NCBI GenBank assembly: GCA_041854955.1
Contig: JBHADF010000054.1
Coordinates: 1 to 9,269, forward strand
Reading direction: 5' to 3'
Source of the DNA: CAMENZ01 sp041854955
GTDB lineage: Bacteria > Bacillota > Clostridia > Peptostreptococcales > Anaerovoracaceae
DNA length: 9,269 nt
Shown here: one piece after another, positions 1-6,867 of the stretch
Layout of the letters: every line of letters begins with the position of its first letter
Position numbering within the stretch: position 1 is the stretch's first letter
The notes under the pieces: generated by a model
The model's database searches: none
The model's input: the letters and a program-made list of their open reading frames with translations, nothing else
What the model was told of the DNA's origin: nothing
Position numbers and translations under genes: made by a program

Positions 1-3
1 CAT
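1..3 (-). CDS. Start codon of the next gene after rpoN (rest outside the window)
   Basis: Only the ATG (bases 3-1, minus strand) lies in the window. It is preceded by a perfect AGGAGG ribosome binding site at 14-19, ten bases upstream, within an AT-rich 54-base gap after the rpoN stop. That is a convincing translation start even though no protein can be read. In several clostridia the gene after rpoN is cggR, the repressor of the central glycolytic genes, followed by gap and pgk. That identity is inferred from remembered gene order only, so no symbol is given. Confidence 0.6.
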
Positions 4-29
4 TTTACTTTTTCCTCCTAAATTCTCTT

Positions 30-58
30 ACAATATGACTAAAATTTATATATATCAA
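30..58 (-). promoter_or_regulatory. Possible promoter for the gene beyond the left edge
   Basis: On the minus strand TTGATA (53-58) is separated by 17 bases from TATTGT (30-35). This matches the sigma-A consensus at 5/6 and 4/6 positions. The -35 overlaps the rpoN stop codon. The region is very AT-rich, so a chance match is quite possible, and the downstream gene could also be read through from rpoN, since no terminator hairpin separates them. Confidence 0.3.
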
Positions 59-1452
59 TATCTTCTCCTCTTAGGCGAGGAAAGGATATTCATATCTTCT
101 CTGTACTTGGCTACCGTCCGCCTGGACAGGTTTATGCCCTTTTCACCAAGTATTTCTACCATATCTTGATCGGAATAAGGTCGCTTTGGATCTTCACCAT
201 CTATTATTTCCTTTATAAAGCTCTTTATGCTGTTGGACGAAAGGCCTTCACCGTCGCTGCCGGTTATACCTCCCGAAAAGAAGTATTTGAGCTCAAAGAC
301 ACCTCTCGGTGTCTGCATATATTTTCCATTTATGGAACGGCTCACCGTTGATTCATGGATGCCTAAATCCTCTGCCACCTCTCTCAGTGTCAAGGGCTTC
401 AGATGCTTTGAGCCCAAATCAAGGAAAGCCTTTTGATGTTTAACCACCGTTTCAGCCACACTGTATATGGTTTGCTTTCTCTGGGCTATACTCCTAATGA
501 GCCAGAGGGCCGAATTGTACTTGCTGTTTAAATATTTTGCCAGCTCTTCGTCTTCTGTAGTCTTTTTTGCAAGGCTCATATAGTAGGGGCTCACCATTAG
601 GCGCGGAACAGTCCCCTCATTGGTCAATACCTGATAATCATCTTCCACCTTTTCGACTATTACATCGGGTATTATGTATTTTACGCTTTCTCCTGTGGAG
701 AATTGCCTGCCCGGCTTAGGCTCCAGAGTTCTTATGAGATCAACTACCTCCTGAACCTCAGTTAAGGACATGCCGGCGGCCTTTGCCACCTTACCCAGCC
801 TGTTTTCGCCTAAATCCTGCAGATGATTTCGGACTATGTATTCTATTTGGTCATCAAGGAGTCCCTTGGCATCCAACTGTATTAGGAGACACTCTTCCAA
901 ATTTCTCGCACCTACTCCGGCAGGTTCAAAGGTCTGAATGAGTTCAAGAGCCCGTCCTGCAAGCTCCTCACAGGTGTTGCAGGCCTTTGCCACCTTGGAC
1001 AGTTCCAAAGTCATATATCCGTTTTCATCCAAGGCCTCTATTATGTATCTTCCCAGCTTTTTTTCTTCTTCACTGATATCTGCAAATATAAGCTGGGAGG
1101 AAAGATAATCCTCCAAGGTTTCATCCTTCGTGACAAATTGCTCGAAAGAGGTTTCCTCTCTGTCCTTCACATATTCCCACTGTTTATAGCTTATATCGTC
1201 ATATTCAGCTTCCCTTATCTTTTCCCGCAGGTCAAAATCCGGCTCTTCAGTCTTTTCCGTAAGAGAGTCTTTCCGTTCCGGCTTAGGAGCTTCCTGACCG
1301 TATTCCAGCATGGGGTTTTGCAGCAGCTCCTCCTGTACGAACTCTTCCAGCTCGTGGGAATTAAACTGCAAAATTTGGATGGCCTGTATAAGCTCAGGTG
1401 TCATAGTCAGTTTCTGTGTCTGTTCAATTTTCAAATCATAGCCGATTTTCAT
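55..1452 (-). CDS. rpoN: RNA polymerase sigma-54 factor (RpoN/SigL)
   Basis: Sigma-54 directs RNA polymerase to -24/-12 promoters and needs an AAA+ enhancer-binding activator to melt DNA. The 465 residues match the usual length. Domains are in order: a Gln/Leu-rich activator-interacting region I (about 1-50, with TPELIQAIQILQFNSHELEEF), an acidic linker (about 55-110), the core-binding domain (about 115-300, including FEPAGVGARNLEECL at 175-189), a helix-turn-helix (about 354-376, LTLREVAEDLGIHESTVSRS), and the diagnostic RpoN box SRRTVAKYRE at 443-452. The ATG is preceded by AGAGGTG six bases upstream and begins at the family's typical N-terminus. It lies 58 bases after trmL and has its own sigma-A-like promoter. 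No enhancer-binding protein is encoded in the window, so its regulon cannot be inferred here. The gene looks intact. Confidence 0.97.
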   Translation of the reverse strand: MKIGYDLKIEQTQKLTMTPELIQAIQILQFNSHELEEFVQEELLQNPMLEYGQEAPKPERKDSLTEKTEEPDFDLREKIREAEYDDISYKQWEYVKDREETSFEQFVTKDETLEDYLSSQLIFADISEEEKKLGRYIIEALDENGYMTLELSKVAKACNTCEELAGRALELIQTFEPAGVGARNLEECLLIQLDAKGLLDDQIEYIVRNHLQDLGENRLGKVAKAAGMSLTEVQEVVDLIRTLEPKPGRQFSTGESVKYIIPDVIVEKVEDDYQVLTNEGTVPRLMVSPYYMSLAKKTTEDEELAKYLNSKYNSALWLIRSIAQRKQTIYSVAETVVKHQKAFLDLGSKHLKPLTLREVAEDLGIHESTVSRSINGKYMQTPRGVFELKYFFSGGITGSDGEGLSSNSIKSFIKEIIDGEDPKRPYSDQDMVEILGEKGINLSRRTVAKYREDMNILSSPKRRRY

Positions 1453-1490
1453 TTCTTACACCTCTGCTCAGGGAAATCTCATATGCAAAT

Positions 1491-1519
1491 ATTATACCAA
1501 AATTTATCCTCTATTTCAA
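1491..1519 (-). promoter_or_regulatory. Sigma-A promoter for rpoN
   Basis: The minus strand has TTGAAA (1514-1519), a 17-base spacer, and a perfect TATAAT (1491-1496) preceded by TGG, giving an extended -10 (TGNTATAAT). The predicted start, near 1484, leaves a leader of about 32 bases with an AGAGGTG ribosome binding site. The -35 lies in the last codons of trmL, so rpoN can be transcribed independently of the upstream genes. Confidence 0.7.
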
Positions 1520-1987
1520 GCCCGGGAAACCTAATTGTCTCAAAGCCTCAAAAAGAATAATATTGGCCGAGTTGGACAGGTTAAAGGATCTTAGCCTTGT
1601 ATCCGCACTCATGGGGATCCTTATGGCCATATCCTTGTGCTCTTCTATGAAGGGTCCGGGCAGACCGGCGGTTTCCTTTCCAAACATGAACATATCTTCA
1701 TCTCTGTATTCTATATCCGAATATATCTGACCGCCTTTGGTTGTCGCCAGGAAAATTCTTCTGTCTCCCTTGCCGTAGGCTTCCATGAAGGCATCCAAGC
1801 TGCTGTGTATTTCCAACTTCACATAGGGCCAGTAATCCAGTCCTGCCCGTTTTACACTTTTATCATCGATGCTGAAGCCCAAGGGCTCAACCAGATGGAG
1901 TACTGTATCCGTCGCAGCACAGGTTCTCGCAATATTGCCCGTATTAGGCGGAATCTCCGGTTCTACAAAAACTATATGTAATGACAT
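1511..1987 (-). CDS. trmL: tRNA (cytidine/uridine-34-2'-O)-methyltransferase (TrmL, SPOUT family)
   Basis: TrmL 2'-O-methylates the wobble nucleotide of certain leucine tRNAs, using S-adenosylmethionine. I chose the ATG at 1987 because the protein then begins MSLHIVFVEPEIPPNTGNIA, the family's N-terminus, with AGAGGA just upstream. The 158 residues equal the E. coli length (157). An upstream in-frame ATG at 2011 would add eight residues encoded by a hairpin and has no ribosome binding site. SPOUT trefoil-knot motifs are visible: PPNTGNIAR (13-21), the FGKETAGLP glycine loop (102-110), IPM (124-126) and RSFNLSNS (133-140). The loop SADTRL between IPM and RSFNLSN is about two residues longer than in E. 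coli TrmL as I remember it, probably ordinary loop variation. It lies between the SEC-C gene and rpoN, and its stop overlaps the rpoN promoter. Confidence 0.94.
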   Translation of the reverse strand: MSLHIVFVEPEIPPNTGNIARTCAATDTVLHLVEPLGFSIDDKSVKRAGLDYWPYVKLEIHSSLDAFMEAYGKGDRRIFLATTKGGQIYSDIEYRDEDMFMFGKETAGLPGPFIEEHKDMAIRIPMSADTRLRSFNLSNSANIILFEALRQLGFPGLK

Positions 1988-2002
1988 TTTATCCTCTCGT
2001 GA

Positions 2003-2032
2003 AGATAGCACATAGTATTCTATGTGCTATCT
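2003..2032. repeat. Perfect 13-bp inverted repeat upstream of trmL
   Basis: Bases 2003-2015 (AGATAGCACATAG) are exactly complementary to 2020-2032, with a four-base TATT loop. The element fills most of the 68-base gap between the SEC-C gene stop and the trmL start. Neither strand has a T-run after the stem, so it is not a standard intrinsic terminator. On the minus strand TTGAAG (2039-2044) and TAGAAT (2017-2022), 16 bases apart, form a possible promoter whose -10 lies across the centre of the palindrome. It could be an operator, or an RNA hairpin that separates or protects transcript segments. Confidence 0.75.
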
Positions 2033-2055
2033 ATTGTACTTCAATATCTTATAAG

Positions 2056-2553
2056 CTACTTATTTCCGCAGCATTTCTTATATTTCTTTCCTGAACCGCA
2101 AGGACAGGGGTCGTTTCTGCCGGGCTCCTTTTCCTTATGAACGATTTTGGAGCGCTTGAAGTCCTTCAGTATCTCCAGCTGCTTTTCCTCGGAAAGGATG
2201 GCATTCCACTGAGGTAAGCCGTAAAGATATTCTGCCTCTGCCTTAAGCATGTTGAAGAACAGCTTTTCCAAATCAACGGAAAATTCCAATTCTGTAGCTT
2301 CAGTTACCTTTTCAAGGTCAATTTCCTTGGTAAGACTGGAGTTTATGCCGTCCATAAAGCCCATAAATATAGTAGGATTTGCGTCAAACTTTTCAGCCAG
2401 CTCTGCAAAAGTACCCTTTAAGTTTTCCTTATGATTCTCAAGGATATATTCGTATATTCTCTTCTCAGTACTTGAATACTCCTCCCAGAACGCTTCAAAT
2501 GTTTCATTTGTCTGAGAGTCCATCAATTCTGTCCAATTTTTGTATAAGCTCAT
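2056..2553 (-). CDS. Small SEC-C zinc-motif protein of unknown function
   Basis: This 165-residue acidic protein has two parts. Residues 1 to about 140 look mostly helical and match no family I recognise. The last 21 residues are a textbook SEC-C motif, GRNDPCPCGSGKKYKKCC, with Cys150, Cys152, Cys161 and Cys162 in a CxCx8CC pattern. In SecA the same tail binds zinc and contacts SecB and ribosomes. Stand-alone SEC-C proteins are widespread but mostly uncharacterised. There is no signal peptide or membrane segment, so a cytoplasmic location is likely. The ATG is preceded by GGAGGG (2558-2563), four bases upstream. It lies 45 bases after hom with no terminator between them, so co-transcription from the hom promoter is plausible. 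It is not SecA itself, since it has no ATPase domain. Confidence 0.9.
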   Translation of the reverse strand: MSLYKNWTELMDSQTNETFEAFWEEYSSTEKRIYEYILENHKENLKGTFAELAEKFDANPTIFMGFMDGINSSLTKEIDLEKVTEATELEFSVDLEKLFFNMLKAEAEYLYGLPQWNAILSEEKQLEILKDFKRSKIVHKEKEPGRNDPCPCGSGKKYKKCCGNK

Positions 2554-2598
2554 TTTTCCCTCCGAGTTATTTAAATTTTAATTTATTATCTGATTTTA

Positions 2599-3552
2599 CT
2601 AAATGGATTTTGCCACGGCAATAATGTCGCCTACTACGGCACTTCCCGTGGGCAGTGCTCCGGCGCCTCTGCCGTAAAACATCAGCTCATCTACCATATC
2701 TCCCGTCACATATACGGCGTTAAATTCATTTTTTACGCCGGCTAATGGATGGTCATTTTCAATGGCCTCCGGCTTCACCGAAAAAGACATTTCTCCGTCC
2801 TTAAGGGCTGCCTTAGCTATAAGCTTTATGGTTTTACCTACCGCTTTGGCCTTACTTATATCCTCCGGACTCACTTTCGTAATCCCTTCTCTAGGAATAT
2901 CCTCCGGTTTCACATATCGGTCAAAGAGCAAAGCCATGAGTATGGTCAATTTGTTGGCTGCATCTATGCCTTCCACATCGGCAGTGGGGTCTGCTTCGGC
3001 AAAGCCCTTTTCCTGAGCCCCTTTCAAGGCATTTTCATAGGATGCCCCTTCCTCTGCCATCTTGGTTAATATATAGTTTGTGGTTCCGTTTAAGATGCCC
3101 TTTACTTCAAGAAAAGCATTGCCCTGAAGAGGATTCCTGATGGCTGTCAAAACCGGGATGCCTCCTCCAACGGAAGCCTCGAAAAGGAATTGCACCTTGT
3201 TATCCATGGCCGTCTCTTCCAGCAATTTGAAGCTTGCAGCCACCGCTGCCTTATTGGCGGTTACCACATGCTTTCCATGTTTCAAAGACTCCAGCATATA
3301 GGTTGTCGCCGGTTCAAGGCCGCCCAGAACCTCCACCACTAAATCTATATCCTCTGCGCTGATAATATCTGAAGCATTATCAGTAAACAGCTTCTCAGGA
3401 AGTCCTTCTTTAGGCCTTCTGTTAAAGATTCTTATTACTTCTATGTCCACGCCTGTGCGTTCTAGTATAAGTCGGTGATTTTCTGTCAATATTTGGTAAG
3501 TTCCTCGGCCGACGGTTCCGAATCCGAGAATACCCACTCTCAATTTCTTCAT
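2599..3552 (-). CDS. hom: Homoserine dehydrogenase, short form lacking the ACT domain
   Basis: The enzyme catalyses NAD(P)H-dependent reduction of aspartate-4-semialdehyde to homoserine, the branch point to threonine and methionine. The Rossmann motif GFGTVG is at 10-15, TANKAAVAA at 98-106 carries the conserved Lys101, and ILNGTTNYI is at 153-161. FAEADPTADVEGIDAANK (184-201) holds Glu186, Asp197 and Lys201, with the same spacing as the yeast catalytic residues Glu208, Asp219 and Lys223. GRGAGALPTGSAVVGDI (294-310) closes the catalytic fold. The protein ends at residue 317, whereas the usual Firmicute form (about 430 residues) continues into a C-terminal ACT domain for feedback control. Only 45 bases follow before the next gene, so no remnant ACT domain exists. 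AGGAGG lies eight bases before the ATG, and the gene has its own promoter. Neither aspartokinase nor thrB/thrC is adjacent. Confidence 0.95.
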   Translation of the reverse strand: MKKLRVGILGFGTVGRGTYQILTENHRLILERTGVDIEVIRIFNRRPKEGLPEKLFTDNASDIISAEDIDLVVEVLGGLEPATTYMLESLKHGKHVVTANKAAVAASFKLLEETAMDNKVQFLFEASVGGGIPVLTAIRNPLQGNAFLEVKGILNGTTNYILTKMAEEGASYENALKGAQEKGFAEADPTADVEGIDAANKLTILMALLFDRYVKPEDIPREGITKVSPEDISKAKAVGKTIKLIAKAALKDGEMSFSVKPEAIENDHPLAGVKNEFNAVYVTGDMVDELMFYGRGAGALPTGSAVVGDIIAVAKSI

Positions 3553-3577
3553 CTTAAATTCCTCCTGCGCCGCTTGA

Positions 3578-3606
3578 ATTATACTCCAAAGAAGCTAACT
3601 TGTCCA
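3578..3606 (-). promoter_or_regulatory. Sigma-A promoter for hom
   Basis: The minus strand reads TGGACA (3601-3606), 17 bases, then TATAAT (3578-3583), matching consensus at 5/6 and 6/6. It sits in the 66-base gap after queA. Transcription would begin near 3571 and leave a leader of about 19 bases that includes the AGGAGG at 3561-3566. The leader is too short for a riboswitch or T-box, so no threonine or methionine leader control is visible. Confidence 0.7.
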
Positions 3607-3618
3607 CCTTAAAAGGAG

Positions 3619-4686
3619 CTATTTTCTTCTTTTATCTCCGTAGAAAAAGCAGGCATCCCCATAGCTGAAAAATTTGTATTCCATCTCCACAGCCTCTTTA
3701 TAGGCCCTAAGAATATCCTCTCTGTTGTATAGAGCCGATATGAGCATTAAAAGCGTGGATTTCGGCAGGTGGAAGTTGGTTATGAGACAATCTATAATTT
3801 TGTATTCATAGCCCGGATATATGAAAATACCCGTAGAACCGCTACCCGGCTTTACTAAATACTTCTCTGTTTTTTCATCCCACAAGGCTGCCGATTCCAC
3901 CGTCCTCGTGGATGTAGTACCTACGGAAATAATCCTTCCTCCGACTATGACTGTTTCGTTTATAATGTCCACAGCCTCAGGGCTTATGTCGTATTCCTCA
4001 AAGTGCATGTGATGCTCTTCTACCTTATCAACCTTTACAGGCCTAAAGGTCCCTATTCCGACGTGAAGGGTCACATAGGCCAGCCTTACACCCTTTTCCT
4101 CTACCTTTTTAAGCAGCTCCTCGGTAAAGTGAAGCCCTGCCGTAGGTGCGGCAACGGAACCGTCCACCTTTGAATATACCGTTTGATAGCGATCTCTGTC
4201 CTCAGAATTGTTTTCCCTCTGTATATATGGAGGAAGTGGCATTTGCCCCAGCTCCTCCAGCCTTTCCATGAAAATCCCCTCATATCGGAACTCCACTATT
4301 CTCGTTCCGTCTTCGCCGTAGTCCTTTATGGTAGCCTTAAACTCTCTTTCCTGAGAAAAGCTGACAACATCGCCTACCTTAAGCCTTTTCCCCGGACGAA
4401 CCATAGCCTCCCATATGTCACCTTCCAACCTCTTTATTAAAAGGAACTCTACCTTGGCTCCTGTTCCCTCCTTAACTCCGAAAAGTCTGGCAGGCAGCAC
4501 CTTGGAATCATTGAGAACAAGGCAATCACCTTCCCGAAGATAATCTAAAATATCATAGAAATGCTTGTGTTCTATGATTCCCCTGTCCATATCTACGGCC
4601 ATAAGTCTACACTCATCCCTCTTTTGGGAGGGATTCTGTGCTATCAGTTCCTCAGGCAATATATAATCAAATTCACTTATATGCAT
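3619..4686 (-). CDS. queA: S-adenosylmethionine:tRNA ribosyltransferase-isomerase (QueA)
   Basis: QueA transfers and isomerises the ribosyl group of S-adenosylmethionine onto preQ1 at tRNA position 34, making epoxyqueuosine in queuosine synthesis. The 355 residues are slightly above the usual 340-350. Family motifs in order are LPEELIAQNPSQKRDECRLM (10-29), NDSKVLPARLFG (59-70), VRPGKRLKVGD (96-106), the conserved VAAPTAGLHFT (178-188), LHVGIGTFRPV (207-217), GTTSTRTVES (256-265), GIFIYPGYEYK (286-296) and NFHLPKSTLLMLISALY (304-320). The start codon gives the standard N-terminus, but the nearest Shine-Dalgarno-like GAGGA is about 12 bases upstream, a long spacing that suggests coupling to ruvB, which ends eight bases earlier. 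The usual next gene, tgt, is absent, and hom follows with its own promoter. Confidence 0.97.
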   Translation of the reverse strand: MHISEFDYILPEELIAQNPSQKRDECRLMAVDMDRGIIEHKHFYDILDYLREGDCLVLNDSKVLPARLFGVKEGTGAKVEFLLIKRLEGDIWEAMVRPGKRLKVGDVVSFSQEREFKATIKDYGEDGTRIVEFRYEGIFMERLEELGQMPLPPYIQRENNSEDRDRYQTVYSKVDGSVAAPTAGLHFTEELLKKVEEKGVRLAYVTLHVGIGTFRPVKVDKVEEHHMHFEEYDISPEAVDIINETVIVGGRIISVGTTSTRTVESAALWDEKTEKYLVKPGSGSTGIFIYPGYEYKIIDCLITNFHLPKSTLLMLISALYNREDILRAYKEAVEMEYKFFSYGDACFFYGDKRRK

Positions 4687-4694
4687 ATTTTAAC

Positions 4695-5708
4695 TTATTC
4701 CTCGCTTTTTTCAACATAGTCTATGCCCATATGAAAATATCCGTCCTTAGATACCATACGGCCTTTAGGTGTCCTGTACAAAAGCCCCGACTGTATCAAA
4801 TATGGCTCCTGCACATCTTCCAAGGTTACTCTCTCTTCACCTAAGGAGGCGGCAATAGTATCTATGCCGACAGGGCCTCCGTTAAACCTTTCTATGATGG
4901 TGGTCAGCAGCTCTCTGTCCAATCTTTCCAGACCCAACTCATCCACCCCCAAGGCGTTGAGGCCTTCTCTTGTTATATCTATGTCTATGGCACCGCTTCC
5001 CTTTACTTGTGAAAAGTCCCTTATTCGCTTTAACATTCTGTTGGCCACTCGAGGAGTTCCTCTCGACCGCTTCGCCATTTCATTTAACGATGTATCATCT
5101 ATGTCTACACCTAAGACTCCCGCCGTTCTTTCCAATATCTGCTTCAGCTCTTTCTCCGTATAAAGTTCGAATTTTCCCATAACTCCGAATCTGTCTCTTA
5201 AGGGTGCTGAAAGGCTTCCGGCACGGGTAGTCGCACCTATTAGAGTAAATCTGGCCAAATCCAGCCTTATGGAGCGGGCAGAGGGGCCTTTTCCGATTAT
5301 TATATCCAAGGCATAATCCTCCATAGCCGAGTAAAGAACTTCTTCCACGGAGCGGTTCAGACGGTGGATTTCATCTATGAACAGCACGTCATTATCGCTT
5401 AAATTAGTTAGAATAGCAGCCAAATCACCGGCTCTCCCTATGGCAGGGCCGGATGTAATCTTTATATTTACTCCAAGTTCATTGGCTATAATGCCGGCTA
5501 AGGTGGTTTTCCCCAGTCCCGGAGGGCCGTAAAACAGCACATGGTCTAAGGCTTCTCCCCTAAGTTTGGCAGCTTCTATGAAAATTTTAAGATTATCCTT
5601 TACGCCTTGCTGACCTATGTAGGCATCCAAGCTTTGTGGCCTTAGGGTAAGCTCGTTTTTAAGCTCCCCTTGTTTCATATTAGCCGATGTAATTCTTTCT
5701 TCACTCAT
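4695..5708 (-). CDS. ruvB: Holliday junction branch-migration ATPase RuvB
   Basis: RuvB forms hexameric rings on either side of a RuvA-bound Holliday junction and drives branch migration by ATP hydrolysis. At 337 residues it is full length. The AAA+ core shows Walker A GPPGLGKTT (61-69), Walker B VLFIDE (108-113), sensor-1 region IGATTRAG (157-164) and RDRFG (171-175), the arginine-finger area. TPRVANRMLKRIRDF in the small domain contains the sensor-2 arginine region. The C-terminal winged helix includes GGPVGIDTIAASLGEE and ends in the typical EPYLIQSGLLYRTPKGR segment. The ATG overlaps the ruvA TGA by one base (TGATG), so translation is probably coupled. AGAGG lies eight bases upstream. The gene looks intact and belongs to the ruvC-ruvA-ruvB-queA operon. 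Confidence 0.98.
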   Translation of the reverse strand: MSEERITSANMKQGELKNELTLRPQSLDAYIGQQGVKDNLKIFIEAAKLRGEALDHVLFYGPPGLGKTTLAGIIANELGVNIKITSGPAIGRAGDLAAILTNLSDNDVLFIDEIHRLNRSVEEVLYSAMEDYALDIIIGKGPSARSIRLDLARFTLIGATTRAGSLSAPLRDRFGVMGKFELYTEKELKQILERTAGVLGVDIDDTSLNEMAKRSRGTPRVANRMLKRIRDFSQVKGSGAIDIDITREGLNALGVDELGLERLDRELLTTIIERFNGGPVGIDTIAASLGEERVTLEDVQEPYLIQSGLLYRTPKGRMVSKDGYFHMGIDYVEKSEE

Positions 5709-6319
5709 CAGAACAACCTCTTTAATGCCATCTTAATGTATTCTTCTACAGTCAAATCATCCTCAGAGATATGAGCCACCGCGTCGAAGGCCTCGGATTT
5801 TCCGTAGCCTAAGGCGATAAGAGCGCTTATGGCCTCTGCCCTCTGATTTCCCTCAGTTGAAGCCTTGGATCCATCGGGAGATAAATCCCCTTTATATACA
5901 GCATCCGTATCAAAGCCGCCTACCTTGTCCTTCAGCTCCAAAACCAGTCTTTCGGCGGTTTTCTTTCCCACTCCCGGGGCCTTGCTGATTTCCTTCACAT
6001 CTTCAAAAGCTATGGCTCTTTTCAGTTCTTCCGGTGACATGGCTCCCATAATGCCCATAGCTCCCTTGGGGCCTATGCCGCTTACTGTAGTAAGAAGCTT
6101 AAAGAGCTCCAAGCTTTCCCTGTTGTGAAAGCCGTATAGGCTCATGGCATCTTCTCTCACTATCATCTCGGTAAATACCATGATTTCCTCTCCTTCTCCA
6201 TACCTGTAGAGAGCAGAGTTTTTCGGAATGTTTATTTCGAAGCCTATGCCCGAAGGGGTTTCCACCACTATACCGCTGTCATAGGTCATGGCATATATGC
6301 CTTTAATATATCTTATCAT
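5708..6319 (-). CDS. ruvA: Holliday junction DNA-binding protein RuvA
   Basis: RuvA tetramers bind four-way junctions and load RuvB. The 203 residues fit the family. An N-terminal OB-fold (about 1-62, starting MIRYIKG and including GIGFEINIP) precedes two helix-hairpin-helix motifs, the first around VSGIGPKGAMGIMGAM (79-94) and the second around ISKAPGVGKKTAERLVLELKDKV (111-133). A Gly/Ser/Asp-rich flexible linker (about 134-158) leads to domain III (about 159-203, AEAISALIALGYGKSEA), the RuvB contact. It starts one base after the ruvC stop and overlaps ruvB by one base. A GGA-type ribosome binding site is embedded in the end of ruvC. All domains are present and nothing is unusual. Confidence 0.97.
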   Translation of the reverse strand: MIRYIKGIYAMTYDSGIVVETPSGIGFEINIPKNSALYRYGEGEEIMVFTEMIVREDAMSLYGFHNRESLELFKLLTTVSGIGPKGAMGIMGAMSPEELKRAIAFEDVKEISKAPGVGKKTAERLVLELKDKVGGFDTDAVYKGDLSPDGSKASTEGNQRAEAISALIALGYGKSEAFDAVAHISEDDLTVEEYIKMALKRLF

Positions 6320-6320
6320 A

Positions 6321-6830
6321 TCAGATTCCTTTTCTTATCTTCAATTCTCTCTGCCCTCTTCCTCCTATGGAGTGTCCGTGGCAGATGGCTGCGGCCAAGG
6401 CGTCGGCAGTATCATCCGGCTTAGGTACGGCATCCAAATTCAGAATCATCTTTACCATCTGCTGAACCTGTTTTTTGTCCGCGCGTCCGTAGCCTACCAA
6501 GGCCTGTTTTATCTGAAGAGGTGTATATTCGCTGATTTTCAACATATTCTTGGCACAGGCCAAGACGGCTATGCCGCGGGCTTCACCTACCAATAGGGCG
6601 GTCTTGGCATTATTATTAAAATACAGCTCCTCGATACCGGCCTCCTCCGGCTTATATTTTTCTATAATTTCCATAAGGCCGTCATATAAATACATAAGTC
6701 TGTCCTCCATGGCCATATCCTTATCTGTAAGCAGGGAGTCATAAGCCACTGTCTTAAAGCTGTTTCCCTCCATATCTATAATGCCCCAGCCTAAAATAGC
6801 ATAGCCCGGGTCAATGCCTAAAATCCGCAT
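6321..6830 (-). CDS. ruvC: Holliday junction resolvase RuvC
   Basis: RuvC is the dimeric endonuclease that nicks opposite strands of Holliday junctions together with RuvAB. The 169 residues match the family. The RNase H-like fold begins MRILGIDPG with catalytic Asp7. Glu67 lies in AGIEELYF (64-71), and the last acidic pair is Asp140/Asp143 in DDTADALAAAICH (139-151), corresponding to E. coli Asp7, Glu66, Asp138 and Asp141. YTPLQIKQALVGYGRADKKQV (102-122) is the conserved DNA-contacting segment. The ATG has AGAGG six bases upstream. It is the first gene of the ruv operon and starts from a strong promoter divergent from argR. RuvC next to ruvAB, without RecU, supports Clostridia rather than Bacilli. 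Confidence 0.97.
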   Translation of the reverse strand: MRILGIDPGYAILGWGIIDMEGNSFKTVAYDSLLTDKDMAMEDRLMYLYDGLMEIIEKYKPEEAGIEELYFNNNAKTALLVGEARGIAVLACAKNMLKISEYTPLQIKQALVGYGRADKKQVQQMVKMILNLDAVPKPDDTADALAAAICHGHSIGGRGQRELKIRKGI

Positions 6831-6867
6831 TTTCTACCTCTTTTCGTCAGTCACTTTTACAGCAAAA

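Noticed and set aside
1988..2011. Upstream in-frame start for trmL that would add eight residues
   Set aside because: The extra codons come from the palindrome and leader, have no ribosome binding site, and extend beyond the conserved family N-terminus.
2593..2621. TTGCCG-N17-TAAAAT as a promoter for the SEC-C gene
   Set aside because: The matches are only 4/6 and 5/6 in AT-rich DNA with no extended -10. The hom promoter upstream is enough to explain expression.
3611..3639. Possible terminator at the end of queA (GGAG/CTCC stem followed by TTTT on the minus strand)
   Set aside because: The stem has only four GC-containing pairs, a mismatch and two AT pairs around an A-rich loop, and it overlaps the queA stop. 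It is too weak to call.
4988..4993. TGGCAC elements here and at 6551-6556 as possible sigma-54 promoter parts
   Set aside because: Neither has a TTGCA-like -12 element at the right distance, and both lie inside ruvB and ruvC coding sequence.
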